Part shown: positions 52,785 through 61,411 of the stretch, piece by piece | Position numbering within the stretch: the stretch's first letter is position 1 | Layout of the letters: each line of letters starts with the position of its first letter | NCBI RefSeq assembly: GCF_021129235.1 | Contig: NZ_JAJOMA010000032.1 | Location: 16,919-80,918 of the forward strand | DNA: 64,000 bases | Direction of reading: 5' to 3' | Source: Kineosporia mesophila | GTDB lineage: Bacteria > Actinomycetota > Actinomycetes > Actinomycetales > Kineosporiaceae | The notes under the pieces: model-generated | Told to the model about the DNA's origin: nothing | The model's input: the letters and a program-made list of their open reading frames with translations, nothing else | Databases searched by the model: none | Program-made: the position numbers and the translations under genes

Positions 52785-53876
52785 TCAGTTTCCGATCTGC
52801 TCTGCGGTGTAGAACCCGCCGTCGATGAGGACCGTCTTGTAGTTGGCCTTGTCCACGCTCACCGGCTGGAGAAGGAAGGAGGACACGTCCTTGACCCCGT
52901 TGTTGTACTGCTTGGTGTCGTTGACCTCGGGGGTTCCGCCGGACAGCAGCGCGTCCGTCATCTGCACGGTGACCTTGGCCAGCTCGCGGCTGTCCTTGTA
53001 GACCGTCTCGCCCTGGTCGCCCGCGACGATGGCCTTGATCGACTCCAGCTCGGCATCCTGGCCCGTGACGGCCGGCAGCGGCTTGGACTTCGTGCCGTAC
53101 CCGTCCTTCTTGAGGGCCGCGACGATGCCCCGGGAGATGCCGTCGTAGGGCGAGAGCACGGCGTCGAGCCGGTCGGAGGTGTAGTCCTGCGCCAGCAGTT
53201 TCGTCATCCGGGCCTGGGCCACGTCCCCGCTCCAGCCGGCCGTGGTGACCTTGGCGAACGCCTTCTGCCCGCTGGGTATTTCGAGCTTGCCCGACGTGAT
53301 GTAGGGGCGCAGGATGCTCATGGCGCCGTTGAAGAAGAACGTGGCGTTGTTGTCGGCCGAGTCCCCCGCGAACAGCTCGATCGTGAACGGGCCGTCCTTG
53401 GACTTCAGCCCCAGCGTCTGCACCAGATAGGTGGCCTGCAGCACCCCGACCCGGAAGTTGTCGAAGCTGGCGTAGTAGTCGATGTTCGGGGTGTCGCGGA
53501 TCAGCCGGTCGTAGGAGATCACCGGGATGTCGGCGTCGGCGGCCTGGGCCAGCACGGCGGTCAGTTTCGTCCCGTCGACGGCTCCCACGATGATGGCCTT
53601 GTCACCGTTCTTGATCATCGCCGCGATCTGCGAGGCCTGGGCGTCCGACTTGTCCTCCGCGTACTGCACGTCGGTCTCGTAGCCCAGCAGGGAGAACTGC
53701 TTCTTCATGTTGTCGCCGTCGCTGACCCACCGGGCCGAGGAGGTGTTCGGCATGGCCACCCCGATGGTCCCGGACGAGATGACGGCCGACGCTGCTTCCG
53801 TATCGCTGCCGCACCCGGCCAGCAACATGGCACCCGCAGAAACCAGCGATACCCAGACAATGCCTGTGCGTGACAA
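52785..53876 (-). CDS. ChvE-like periplasmic sugar-binding lipoprotein
   Basis: The protein has 363 residues from TTG 53876, chosen because GGAAGGGA lies five bases upstream and the product then begins with a compact lipoprotein signal ending LLAGCGS (lipobox LAGC). The frame is open to 53939. The type-1 binding-protein fold shows [30 protein letters not shown] and [15 protein letters not shown], as in ChvE/xylose-binding proteins. No ABC permease or ATPase genes are adjacent. It is followed at once by a chemoreceptor, so a chemotaxis role, as known for ChvE, is likelier than uptake. Confidence 0.85.
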   Translation of the reverse strand: MSRTGIVWVSLVSAGAMLLAGCGSDTEAASAVISSGTIGVAMPNTSSARWVSDGDNMKKQFSLLGYETDVQYAEDKSDAQASQIAAMIKNGDKAIIVGAVDGTKLTAVLAQAADADIPVISYDRLIRDTPNIDYYASFDNFRVGVLQATYLVQTLGLKSKDGPFTIELFAGDSADNNATFFFNGAMSILRPYITSGKLEIPSGQKAFAKVTTAGWSGDVAQARMTKLLAQDYTSDRLDAVLSPYDGISRGIVAALKKDGYGTKSKPLPAVTGQDAELESIKAIVAGDQGETVYKDSRELAKVTVQMTDALLSGGTPEVNDTKQYNNGVKDVSSFLLQPVSVDKANYKTVLIDGGFYTAEQIGN

Positions 53877-53976
53877 AGCGGTCCCTTCCACCAGGCCGCC
53901 TCCCACCCCAGGACGCGGTTCGACCATCACCTTCGTCACGATCGGGTGTCACCTTGAGGGGTGAGCTACCGGCCGG

Positions 53977-54879
53977 TTAAGTACGGTTCTCGCGCAGGTA
54001 GGCCAGCCAGTACAGGCCGCCGATGATCAGGCCCCCGCCGAGGATGTTCCCGATGGTCACCGGCACCAGGTTCTCGAAGAAGATCGGCCAGCCGACGTGG
54101 GTGAACTCCCCGGGCGTGGTCCCGGTGGAGGCCCAGAACGAGGCGGGCGCGGTACTTTTGATCAGGGCGGCCAGCGGCAGGTAGTACATGTTGGCCACGC
54201 TGTGCTCGAACCCGCCGGCGACGAAGGCGGCCACGGGCAGGACGACGGCCGCGACCCGGTCGGCCGTGGTGCGGGCCGAGTAGCTGAGCCACACCGCCAG
54301 GCAGACCAGCATGTTGCAGAGAATGCCGAGCACCAGCGCCTGGACGAACCCGAGCTCGCCCTTGCCGTCAGCGATCCGCAGCGCGTTCAGCCCGACCCCG
54401 CCCGCGGCCGAGCGGTACTCGTGCGAGAGCAGGACCAGCCCGGCGGTGCCGACGGCCCCGGCGAAGTTGCCCGCATAGACGACGGCCCAGTTGCGCAGCA
54501 CCGCCGGGCCGCTCACCCGGCCGCAGGCCCAGGCCATCACCAGCAGCACATTGCTGGTGAACAGCTGGGCCCCGCCGACCACCACGAGGATCAGGCCGAC
54601 GGAGAAGGCCAGGCCCATCAGTACTTTGGAGACGCCGTAGGGCAGTCCGGCCGCTCCGGGCACGGTCGACGAGGCGACGGTGGCGAACATCGCCCCGAAC
54701 CCGATGAACGCGCCGGCCAGCACGGCCAGCACGAACGTGGTCAGGACGCTCTCGTGCGCCTTGCCGACCCCGACGGTGACGGCCCGCCGGGCCATCTGGT
54801 GCGGGTCGAGCGCGATGGAGGACGCGGGTGGCACCGGGGAGGTCGCCGGCGGGGGTACGAGAGTGGGCAGGGTGGTCAT
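53977..54879 (-). CDS. Formate/nitrite transporter (FNT) family channel
   Basis: The protein has 300 residues from ATG 54879 (GGAAGA upstream); an in-frame start at 54963 would add 28 residues. After a Pro-rich N-tail come six membrane helices. FNT signatures are present: VLAVLAGAFIGFGAMFATVAS, GGAQLFTSNVLLVMAWACG (the omega loop region) and VAGGFEHSVANMYYLPLAAL, where the central His of EHSVANM gates the pore. The family carries formate, nitrite or hydrosulfide. No formate or nitrite enzyme is adjacent, so the substrate is open. Confidence 0.9.
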   Translation of the reverse strand: MTTLPTLVPPPATSPVPPASSIALDPHQMARRAVTVGVGKAHESVLTTFVLAVLAGAFIGFGAMFATVASSTVPGAAGLPYGVSKVLMGLAFSVGLILVVVGGAQLFTSNVLLVMAWACGRVSGPAVLRNWAVVYAGNFAGAVGTAGLVLLSHEYRSAAGGVGLNALRIADGKGELGFVQALVLGILCNMLVCLAVWLSYSARTTADRVAAVVLPVAAFVAGGFEHSVANMYYLPLAALIKSTAPASFWASTGTTPGEFTHVGWPIFFENLVPVTIGNILGGGLIIGGLYWLAYLRENRT

Positions 54880-55113
54880 CGCGGTCTTCCGTCGGTTCGT
54901 GGCGCAGAAAGCGGGTCTGCCCGACACCGTACGCCCGAATCTCCCACGGCCAACGAAATTCATTGATGGACAGGACTATTGACTCACCATGAGGTGCCCT
55001 TGGACTTCACCTCACCGTTCGGTGACCTCAGGCAACGACTGCGTACGGGTGAACTGCGTCGCACCGGCCACCGATCAGGAGGAAAAGAACATGATCATGC
55101 CTCAGAATGAGCC

Positions 55114-55389
55114 GTGCCCATGTCCCCCTACCGTTTCATCGCCGACGAGATCGCGGCACGCATCCTGTCGGGTCAGTACGCCCCCGGCGCGCTCCTTCCC
55201 GGACCGGGCGACCTCGAGCATCAGGGCTACCCGCCGGGTGCCGCCCGGGATGCGTTGCGATGGCTTGTTCGCCACGGCTGGGCCGAGATCAGGCCCGGCA
55301 CCGGCTACCACGTCACCGAGCACTCCGACGAGGAGTGGGTCTCGATGCAGAACCTCATTGAGGCCTATCTGCGGCAGCGCCCGGAATGA
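55114..55389 (+). CDS. GntR-type winged-helix domain protein
   Basis: The protein has 91 residues. It is a stand-alone GntR DNA-binding domain: YRFIADEIAARILSGQYAPGALLPG, then GAARDALRWLVRHGWAEIRPGTGYHVTE. No effector domain follows. The only possible starts are GTG 55114 and ATG 55120, because TGA 55108-55110 closes the frame. A perfect AGGAGG at 55077-55082 serves an ATG at 55091 in another frame, so either the mRNA makes a short leader peptide or a frameshift has occurred near the start. Confidence 0.6.
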   Translation: MPMSPYRFIADEIAARILSGQYAPGALLPGPGDLEHQGYPPGAARDALRWLVRHGWAEIRPGTGYHVTEHSDEEWVSMQNLIEAYLRQRPE

Positions 55390-55506
55390 GCAGATCGCGG
55401 GTGCGACCGTACGGCTACCGGCCCGATGCGTCCGGGTCGCCTTGCCCGGGCGCGGGACTGCGGTGACGATGAGGTGCTTCTGCTGCCGTCCCCGTGAGGT
55501 GTTCCC

Positions 55507-55575
55507 GTGCGCGTCCTGGTCATCCTGATTCTCGTCCTCGTGGCCTTCTACCTGTTCCGGCGATTCGTCAAATAG
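55507..55575 (+). CDS. 22-residue single-helix membrane peptide
   Basis: GTG 55507 encodes MRVLVILILVLVAFYLFRRFVK and ends at TAG. GAGGTG at 55496-55501 is well spaced. The product is one hydrophobic helix with a basic C-terminus, like many small actinobacterial membrane peptides. No homologue is recognised and it is too short to be certain. Confidence 0.4.
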   Translation: MRVLVILILVLVAFYLFRRFVK

Positions 55576-55615
55576 CCGGCCGACGGAGCCGAGGCGGCCT
55601 GTCAACGACGGCAAT

Positions 55616-56197
55616 CTATGGGGTCGTGCGGAATCCGGTCTCCCGCAGGGTCCGGGCGGGTACCCCGGCGGCGATCGTGTCGGGTGGCACGTCCCTGGTG
55701 ACCACGGCGCCGGCCGCGACGACGGATCCCGCGCCGATCGTGACTCCGGGGACGATCGTGACCGCGGCGCCGATCCAGACCTGGCGGCCGATGATCACCG
55801 GTGCGGGCAGCAGGTCGGCGCGCCGTTGAGGGTCGACCGCGTGGTTGAGGGTCGCGATCGTGGTGCCGTGGCCGATCAGGCATCCGTCGCCGATCGTGAT
55901 GCCGCCGGTGTCCTGGAACCGGCACCCCTGGTTGATGAACACCTCGCGGCCGATCGTCAGGTTCTTGCCGAACTCGCAGTGGAACGGTGGGAACAGGGTG
56001 ACGGACTCGTGCACGGGCCGTCCGGTCAGCCGCCGCATCAGGTCGCGGACCTCGGCGGGCGCGTGGTAGCCGGCGTTGAGCTCGGCGGTGATCAGCAGCG
56101 CGTCCTGCGCGAGGTCGTGTATGGATGCCATCTGCTCGGAGCCACTTTCGATCAGGTGCCCGGCCGCCAGGTGGGCGAGCAGCACGGTCAGATCCAT
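55616..56197 (-). CDS. Maa/NodL-type sugar O-acetyltransferase
   Basis: The protein has 193 residues. The N-terminal helical part is AELNAGYHAPAEVRDLMRRLTG, and the rest is a left-handed beta-helix of hexapeptide repeats (CEFGKNLTIGREVFINQGCRF, IGDGCLIGHGTTIATLNHAVD, IIGRQVWIGAAVTIVPGVTIGAGSVVAAGAVVTRDVPP). The NHA segment supplies the catalytic His. It transfers acetyl from acetyl-CoA to a sugar. Its ATG overlaps the stop of the regulator upstream (TGATG), so they are one operon. AGGAGC precedes the start. Confidence 0.87.
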   Translation of the reverse strand: MDLTVLLAHLAAGHLIESGSEQMASIHDLAQDALLITAELNAGYHAPAEVRDLMRRLTGRPVHESVTLFPPFHCEFGKNLTIGREVFINQGCRFQDTGGITIGDGCLIGHGTTIATLNHAVDPQRRADLLPAPVIIGRQVWIGAAVTIVPGVTIGAGSVVAAGAVVTRDVPPDTIAAGVPARTLRETGFRTTP

Positions 56198-57087
56198 CAG
56201 TTGCTCCTGGGCGGGGAGATGGTGCCGGCCGGGGCAGGTGTCGCGGACCAGGAGGTGAGTAGCCGGAGACGTTCGGCTGACGGCGATCCGGGTTCGGCGG
56301 TGTAGATCATCAGGACCTGGCCGGGGGCAGCGGTGATGGCCAGTTCCTCGTAGGCCAGGGTGAGATCGCCGACGACGGGGTGGTGGAACTTCTTGGTCCC
56401 GGTGCCATGGGTGCGGACGTCGTGCGCGCCCCACAACCTCCGGAACGTCTCGCTGCGGGTGGACAGCTCTCCGACGAGATCCTGCAGCTCCTTGTCGTGC
56501 GGGTCCTGACCGGCATCGGCCCGCATGATGCCCACGCACATCTGCGCGAACAGTTCCCAGTCGGGGTAGAAGTCGCGAGCCACCGGATCGAGGAACTGGA
56601 ACCGGGCCAGGTTCGGCGTGCGACCGCCGTCGCCGATCACGGGCGAGTAGAAAGCCCGTCCCAGCGGGTTGGTGGCCAGCAGGTTCTGCCGGGGGTCGCG
56701 AACGAATGCGACAGCGTCGGTGATCGCGGTCAGCGCCCACTGCAGGCTGGGTCGCGAAGCGGGTGCCCTGCTCGAGCGGCGCCGGGAGCGGCCGCTGGTC
56801 GGGATGCCGTCCGCGGCGCGGGCCAGGTCGAGCAGATGGGCACGCTCGGTGTCGTCGAGCTGCAGCGCGCCCGCGATCGCCCCCAGCACCGAGGACGACG
56901 CGCCGCCGATCGCTCCGCGTTCGAGCTTGGCGTAATACTCCACGCTCACTCCCGCCAGCGCGGCGACCTCGCTGCGACGCAAGCCGGGCACGCGCCGGTT
57001 GCCGCCGGTCACCACACCCGTCCCCTCGGGGGTGATCCGGGCGCGGCGTGTCGTGAGGAACTCGCGAACCTCGGCTCGGGTGTCCAT
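56197..57087 (-). CDS. XRE regulator with MmyB-like ligand domain, copy 2
   Basis: The protein has 296 residues from ATG 57087. The HTH reads FLTTRRARITPEGTG, RVPGLRRSEVAALAGVSVEYYAKLERG. The MmyB-like PAS domain has QNLLATNPLGRAFYSPV, NLARFQFLDPVARDFYPDW and LWGAHDVRTHGTGTKKFHHPVVGDLTL. It has the same layout as the copy at 26105-26872. It is co-transcribed with the acetyltransferase and divergent from a zinc alcohol dehydrogenase, its probable target. Confidence 0.86.
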   Translation of the reverse strand: MDTRAEVREFLTTRRARITPEGTGVVTGGNRRVPGLRRSEVAALAGVSVEYYAKLERGAIGGASSSVLGAIAGALQLDDTERAHLLDLARAADGIPTSGRSRRRSSRAPASRPSLQWALTAITDAVAFVRDPRQNLLATNPLGRAFYSPVIGDGGRTPNLARFQFLDPVARDFYPDWELFAQMCVGIMRADAGQDPHDKELQDLVGELSTRSETFRRLWGAHDVRTHGTGTKKFHHPVVGDLTLAYEELAITAAPGQVLMIYTAEPGSPSAERLRLLTSWSATPAPAGTISPPRSN

Positions 57088-57433
57088 GACCAGCAGGTTA
57101 GGCCGGGGAGCACGACGTTGGGAGAGCCTGTCGGTACACCCCTTGATCGGCCACCCCGGCAACCTTCGGCACCGGTCAGTCGGTGGGGACGCTTGTTCAA
57201 GGCCCTGCGCGCGGGCGCATCGGAGGCGCGCAGGGCCTTGCCGTCAGCCGTGGGACTGCCCGGGCTGGACGGTGTGGCACCCCGCGGAGCGTCTCAGGGG
57301 TGTACCGCCGGTGCGCCCCTCATCAGAGACTCCCGCACCCCACCCGGCCGGGCGCACGCTGGCACCCGGTGAGAAACGAAGCATCATCGGCCTGCGCCGC
57401 AGGCATCACGCTCCAGCGAAAGGCACCATCTTC
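57088..57433. other. Intergenic region with one hairpin
   Basis: No gene is apparent in these 346 bases between the divergent regulator and dehydrogenase. AAGGCCCTGCGCGC (57199-57212) pairs perfectly with 57226-57239 across a 13-base loop. It looks like a terminator, though no gene ends there, so it may protect or attenuate the dehydrogenase transcript. Confidence 0.45.
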
Positions 57434-58453
57434 ATGCGAGCAGTCGTCATGTACGCGCCCGGCGATGTCCGGGTCGACCACACCGACCGGCCCACCGTCG
57501 TCGAGCCGACCGACGCGATCATCAAGCTCACCGCGAGCTGCATCTGCGGCTCCGACCTGTGGCCTTACCGCGGCGCCGACCAGGTCGAGCACCAGCCGAT
57601 GGGCCACGAGTACGTCGGGATCGTCGACGAGGTCGGGTCCGGGGTGCAAACCGTGAAGGTCGGGGACTTCGTGGTCGGGTCGTTCTTCGCCTCCGACAAC
57701 ACCTGCGAGATCTGCCAGGCCGGCTATCAGACCCATTGCGTGCACCGCCAGCCCGGCGCCCTGCCCGGGGCGCAGGCCGACTTCGCGCGCATCCCGCTGG
57801 CCGACGGCACGCTGGTCGCCACCCCGGGCCTGCCGGACGACGATCTGATCCCTTCCCTGCTGGCCGCCTCCGACGTGCTGGGTACCGGCTGGTTCGCAGC
57901 GGTCGCCGCCGAGGCCGGCCCGGGCCGGACCGTCGCCGTCGTCGGTGACGGCGCCGTGGGCCTGCTCGGTGTCCTGGCGGCCAAGCAGCTCGGCGCCGAA
58001 CGGATCATCGCCATGTCCCGGCACGCCGACCGGCAGGCCCTTGCGCGCAAGTTCGGGGCGACCGACATCGTCACCGAGCGCGGCGACGCCGGTGTCGCGA
58101 AGATCAGGGAGCTCACCGGTGGGCTCGGCGCGCACTCGACCATCGAGGCCGTGGGCACCCAGGAATCGATGATGCAGGCCATCGGCGCCACCCGCGCCGG
58201 CGGGCACGTGGGCTACGTCGGCGTCTCACACGACGTGCAGCTGCCCGGCGAGCAGCTGTTCTTCTCCGGCGTTCACCTCCACGGTGGCCCCGCGCCCGTG
58301 CGCCGGTTCCTGCCCGAGCTCATTCAGCTCATCTGGGACCGCGAGATCGACCCGGGCCAGGTCTTCGACCTCACCCTGCCCATCGAGCAGGCCGCCGAGG
58401 GATACCAGGCGATGGACGAGCGGCGGGCCATTAAGGTGCTGCTCACCCTCTGA
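57434..58453 (+). CDS. Zinc-dependent alcohol dehydrogenase
   Basis: The protein has 339 residues, a medium-chain dehydrogenase. Catalytic zinc ligands are in SCICGSDLWPYRG and GHEYVGIVDEVG. The structural-zinc loop is CEICQAGYQTHC, with a Gly where the third Cys usually stands. The Rossmann motif is TVAVVGDGAVGLLGVLAAKQLGAERII. Members oxidise alcohols or reduce aldehydes with NAD(P). ATG 57434 has only a distant GAAAGG. It is probably controlled by the divergent MmyB-type regulator. Confidence 0.88.
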   Translation: MRAVVMYAPGDVRVDHTDRPTVVEPTDAIIKLTASCICGSDLWPYRGADQVEHQPMGHEYVGIVDEVGSGVQTVKVGDFVVGSFFASDNTCEICQAGYQTHCVHRQPGALPGAQADFARIPLADGTLVATPGLPDDDLIPSLLAASDVLGTGWFAAVAAEAGPGRTVAVVGDGAVGLLGVLAAKQLGAERIIAMSRHADRQALARKFGATDIVTERGDAGVAKIRELTGGLGAHSTIEAVGTQESMMQAIGATRAGGHVGYVGVSHDVQLPGEQLFFSGVHLHGGPAPVRRFLPELIQLIWDREIDPGQVFDLTLPIEQAAEGYQAMDERRAIKVLLTL

Positions 58454-58642
58454 CTCCCACCGTGACTGCCCGGTGCAGTCACACTCCCTCGGTGAACGTC
58501 GGCCAGGATGAGGAGAACCGGCTCTCTCCCTCAGAACTCACCCGTGAGCCGGCCGGGCGGCGGTAGATGTCCAGTAGATGAACAGCCTCAAGCCGGGCGC
58601 TGACGTTCCGAGGAAGGCGGGAGGCCAGTACGAGGGAGAAAC

Positions 58643-60241
58643 ATGCGCAGCACTGAGGCGAGCAACGGCACGACGCGTCGTTGGCTCGGGGACCGCCGGG
58701 TAGCCACCAAGATCCTGATGGTGGCCGGCGTGGCGATCGTCGGCACGCTCGCCATCGGGCTGATCGCCCTGATGGGGGTCAATAATCTGCAGACGACCCG
58801 GAACACCGAGGTGGGCCGTTCCGTCCCCTACATCACCAGCCTCAACTCCGCTGCGCTGAGCGCGAAGGCCGCCGCCAACGACGAGCGGGGTTATCTGATC
58901 GCGGGAGACGTCAAGTACCGGGACGAGGCGCTGGGTCGGCAGGACGCCGTGGACGCGGCCCTGACCACCGCATCCGCCAGCACCGACGCCACCGGCAAGG
59001 CCCAGGTGCAGAAAATCAAAATAGCCACCGACGCCTGGTTCAGCGCTCTGGAGAAGGAATTCGGCACCTACGACACCGACCGCCAGGCCGCCGTGGAGGT
59101 GGCCCTCAACGCGAACCGGGATCTGCGGAAGGTCTACGAGCAACTGTTCATCACCGAGATCGACCGGGCAGAGAAGAATCTGACTCAGGGGGCCCAGTTC
59201 GCCGCCACCGCCCGCCGCACCCGGTGGACCGTCGGACTGCTGCTGTCCTTCTCCCTGCTGTTCGCGATCCTGCTGGCCCTGGTGATGGGACGGTCCATCG
59301 TCCTGCCGCTGCGACGGGTGTCGTCAGCGCTGGATGCGGTCGCCGACGGGGACCTCTCCCGCGATTCCGGGGTGCACCAGCGGGACGAGGTGGGGCGCAT
59401 GGCCAGCTCTACGCGCAGGGCCGTCTCGGCGTTCCGGGAGACCATCACGGCACTGGGCCATCACTCCAGCACGCTGTCGTCGGCCTCCTCCCAGTTGAAG
59501 GCCCTCAGTCAGCAAGGGGCCGAAGGTGCCCGCAACGGGGCCGAGCAGGCCTCCCGCGTCGCCGACACGGCCGGGGTGATGTCGATGAACATCCAGACCG
59601 TAGCCGCCGGTGCGGAGGAGATGGAGGCCTCGATCCGGGAGATATCGCAGAACACCACGCGGGCGGTCGAAGTGGCCCGGCGCGCCGTGGACGTCACCGC
59701 CGGCACAACCGCAGTGATGGCCAAGCTGGGCAACTCCTCGGCCGAGATCGGTAACGTGATCAAGCTGATCACCTCGATCGCCGAGCAGACCAACCTTCTG
59801 GCTCTGAACGCCACCATCGAGGCGGCCCGGGCCGGGACCGCCGGTAAGGGATTCGCCGTGGTCGCCGACGAGGTGAAGCAGCTGGCTCAGGAGACCGCCC
59901 GGGCCACCGAGGACATCGGGCAGCGGGTGGCCGCGATCCAGGCCGACACCGGCGGCGCCGTGGCCGCCATCGAGGAGATCAGCCAGATCATTCAGAACAT
60001 CAACGAGTTCCAGACCACCATTGCCTCGGCGGTCGAGGAGCAGAGCGCGACCACCGCGGAGATGAGCCGCAGCGTCAACGAGGCGGCGGACGCGGGTGGC
60101 AGCGTGGCCCGCACGGTCACCGAGGTCTCGCGGTCGATCGAACAGACCACCGCGGGCACGACCGACGCCTACCGGGCGGCCGGCGAACTGGAGCAGATGT
60201 CGGCCGATCTACGGGAACTGGTCGGGCAGTTCCGGATCTGA
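58643..60241 (+). CDS. Methyl-accepting chemotaxis protein
   Basis: The protein has 532 residues. TM1 is [23 protein letters not shown] four-helix-bundle sensor (about residues 45-190) contains [22 protein letters not shown], typical of CHASE3-like/4HB sensors. TM2 is [44 protein letters not shown]. The signalling tip [34 protein letters not shown] is intact. It stands alone. An in-frame start is well supported at ATG 58643. Confidence 0.9.
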   Translation: MRSTEASNGTTRRWLGDRRVATKILMVAGVAIVGTLAIGLIALMGVNNLQTTRNTEVGRSVPYITSLNSAALSAKAAANDERGYLIAGDVKYRDEALGRQDAVDAALTTASASTDATGKAQVQKIKIATDAWFSALEKEFGTYDTDRQAAVEVALNANRDLRKVYEQLFITEIDRAEKNLTQGAQFAATARRTRWTVGLLLSFSLLFAILLALVMGRSIVLPLRRVSSALDAVADGDLSRDSGVHQRDEVGRMASSTRRAVSAFRETITALGHHSSTLSSASSQLKALSQQGAEGARNGAEQASRVADTAGVMSMNIQTVAAGAEEMEASIREISQNTTRAVEVARRAVDVTAGTTAVMAKLGNSSAEIGNVIKLITSIAEQTNLLALNATIEAARAGTAGKGFAVVADEVKQLAQETARATEDIGQRVAAIQADTGGAVAAIEEISQIIQNINEFQTTIASAVEEQSATTAEMSRSVNEAADAGGSVARTVTEVSRSIEQTTAGTTDAYRAAGELEQMSADLRELVGQFRI

Positions 60242-60548
60242 GACCGGAACGGCCTCCAAAATCCTTTTCCCGGAGATCTACTCACCGACAGGGCACACCT
60301 GCCGGCAGGTTCCCACCCGATCACCTGATGCGTTCTCCCCGACCGATGGGGTAAAAGGAGTTGTTTGCCAACGCAATTCCACTTGTTCGACGAGCACGCT
60401 GCCGGATCGGCGCTCTCTCGGCCCAGGTGACGAACCAGAGGCGGAGGACAGCCGGTAGCGACCATCGCAGTAGCACCGCAAAGAATTTCGGTCAGCCCCA
60501 CGGCAGGCCCATCCGGGTTGACCGCCGGCGCCCGGCGAGGCAACTCGG
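60242..60548. other. Intergenic region, nothing identified
   Basis: About 300 bases after the chemoreceptor hold no credible gene. The only structure seen is the 14-bp perfect palindrome ACCTGCCGGCAGGT near 60297-60310. Confidence 0.4.
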
Positions 60549-60689
60549 TCAGGACGCCGGGTCGTCCTCATGAGGGGAAAATATTACCGGCAGAGTCGGA
60601 GAAATACGTGGTGGCACCTCAGCCGCGACGACTGACTCACCGCTGAATACCAGACGCTGCATCAGCCCGTCGGGCACGGTGTTGGCCAT
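60549..60689 (-). CDS. 46-residue partner of the toxin-like protein
   Basis: The frame starts at ATG 60689, which shares one base with the upstream stop (TGATG), and encodes MANTVPDGLMQRLVFSGESV, VAAEVPPRISPTLPVIFSPH and a short acidic tail. Overlap and order imply translational coupling. The size fits a small antitoxin or a truncated one, but I recognise no DNA-binding motif. Confidence 0.4.
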   Translation of the reverse strand: MANTVPDGLMQRLVFSGESVVAAEVPPRISPTLPVIFSPHEDDPAS

Positions 60690-60964
60690 CAGCCGTTCTC
60701 CCACTTCTCGAACTCAGCGACCTCAGCGGGTTTCATGTCGCGCGCACCCAGGCACTGCCAATCCCACTCCGTGCGCTTCCTGGTCGCAATGACCAGGGGA
60801 CGATTCCCAGCCGTGCGCGCCCAGATGGTCAGCACGCGAAGCCCCGACTCACTGTCGATAGCCATTCGCGGCCAACGGCGTTCGGTGGCCAGAGCCTGAT
60901 GTACCTCTTGCGGTTGTATGCGATTCAGCTGTCGCAGTGAATCTTCCAGCCACTCAAAAGCCAC
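60689..60964 (-). CDS. BrnT-like toxin candidate
   Basis: The protein has 91 residues from GTG 60964, which lies seven bases after a TACGAT -10-like hexamer; TTG 61018 would add 18 residues. The segment RIQPQEVHQALATERRWPRMAI, LRVLTIWARTAGNRPLVIATRK and LGARDMKPAEVAEFEKWE follows the layout of BrnT/DUF4258-like toxins (HxVxxxEVxxAL...GRT..GR.L.V...ARxMxxxE). The region is less GC-rich than its neighbours, which suggests transfer. It overlaps a 46-residue gene downstream. A toxin function is inference. Confidence 0.5.
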   Translation of the reverse strand: MAFEWLEDSLRQLNRIQPQEVHQALATERRWPRMAIDSESGLRVLTIWARTAGNRPLVIATRKRTEWDWQCLGARDMKPAEVAEFEKWENG

Positions 60965-61411
60965 GGGAGAATCGTAGCACCACAATCGCGAGGAGAAATC
61001 CTTTTCGTATCTATTCAAAAAGCTGGATCATCCTCTTTTCCAGGCCCTGACCGTCAGGTGTCGCCGAACTCCGGACCGGCACTGCTCGAAGACGGAGGCG
61101 AGAACGGCCAGGAAAAACAGGCAGCGACCGAAGCCTGGTCTTCGGGCCTCGCCCCGATGAGCGCCTCCGACGTTCACCGGATCTGCGCCGGGATTGCATG
61201 ACCCCGGACGATCGACGACACCTTTGCCGCAGTTCGGCACCGACCCGCGTGGACGCGTACCAGGGCCCCGCGCGGCGCTGAAGCTTCCCGGGCATCCCGC
61301 AGTCTTAGTACGGTCTTGATATCGGGAAATCCATCGGCAGAAGCATTTTCATTACTGTCCTCATTCGTGGCGGCCACCCGGTCCGGCATCTCGACACTAC
61401 GAGGGCAGAAG
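60965..61411. other. Intergenic region, nothing identified
   Basis: Open frames here lack known domains and typical codon use. It should contain the promoter of the GH128 gene and of the toxin-like gene on the other strand; I see no clear -35/-10 pair for the former. Confidence 0.4.

Noticed and set aside
60297..60310. ACCTGCCGGCAGGT palindrome
   Set aside because: Short, GC-rich and without a neighbouring promoter; such palindromes are expected by chance in this base composition.
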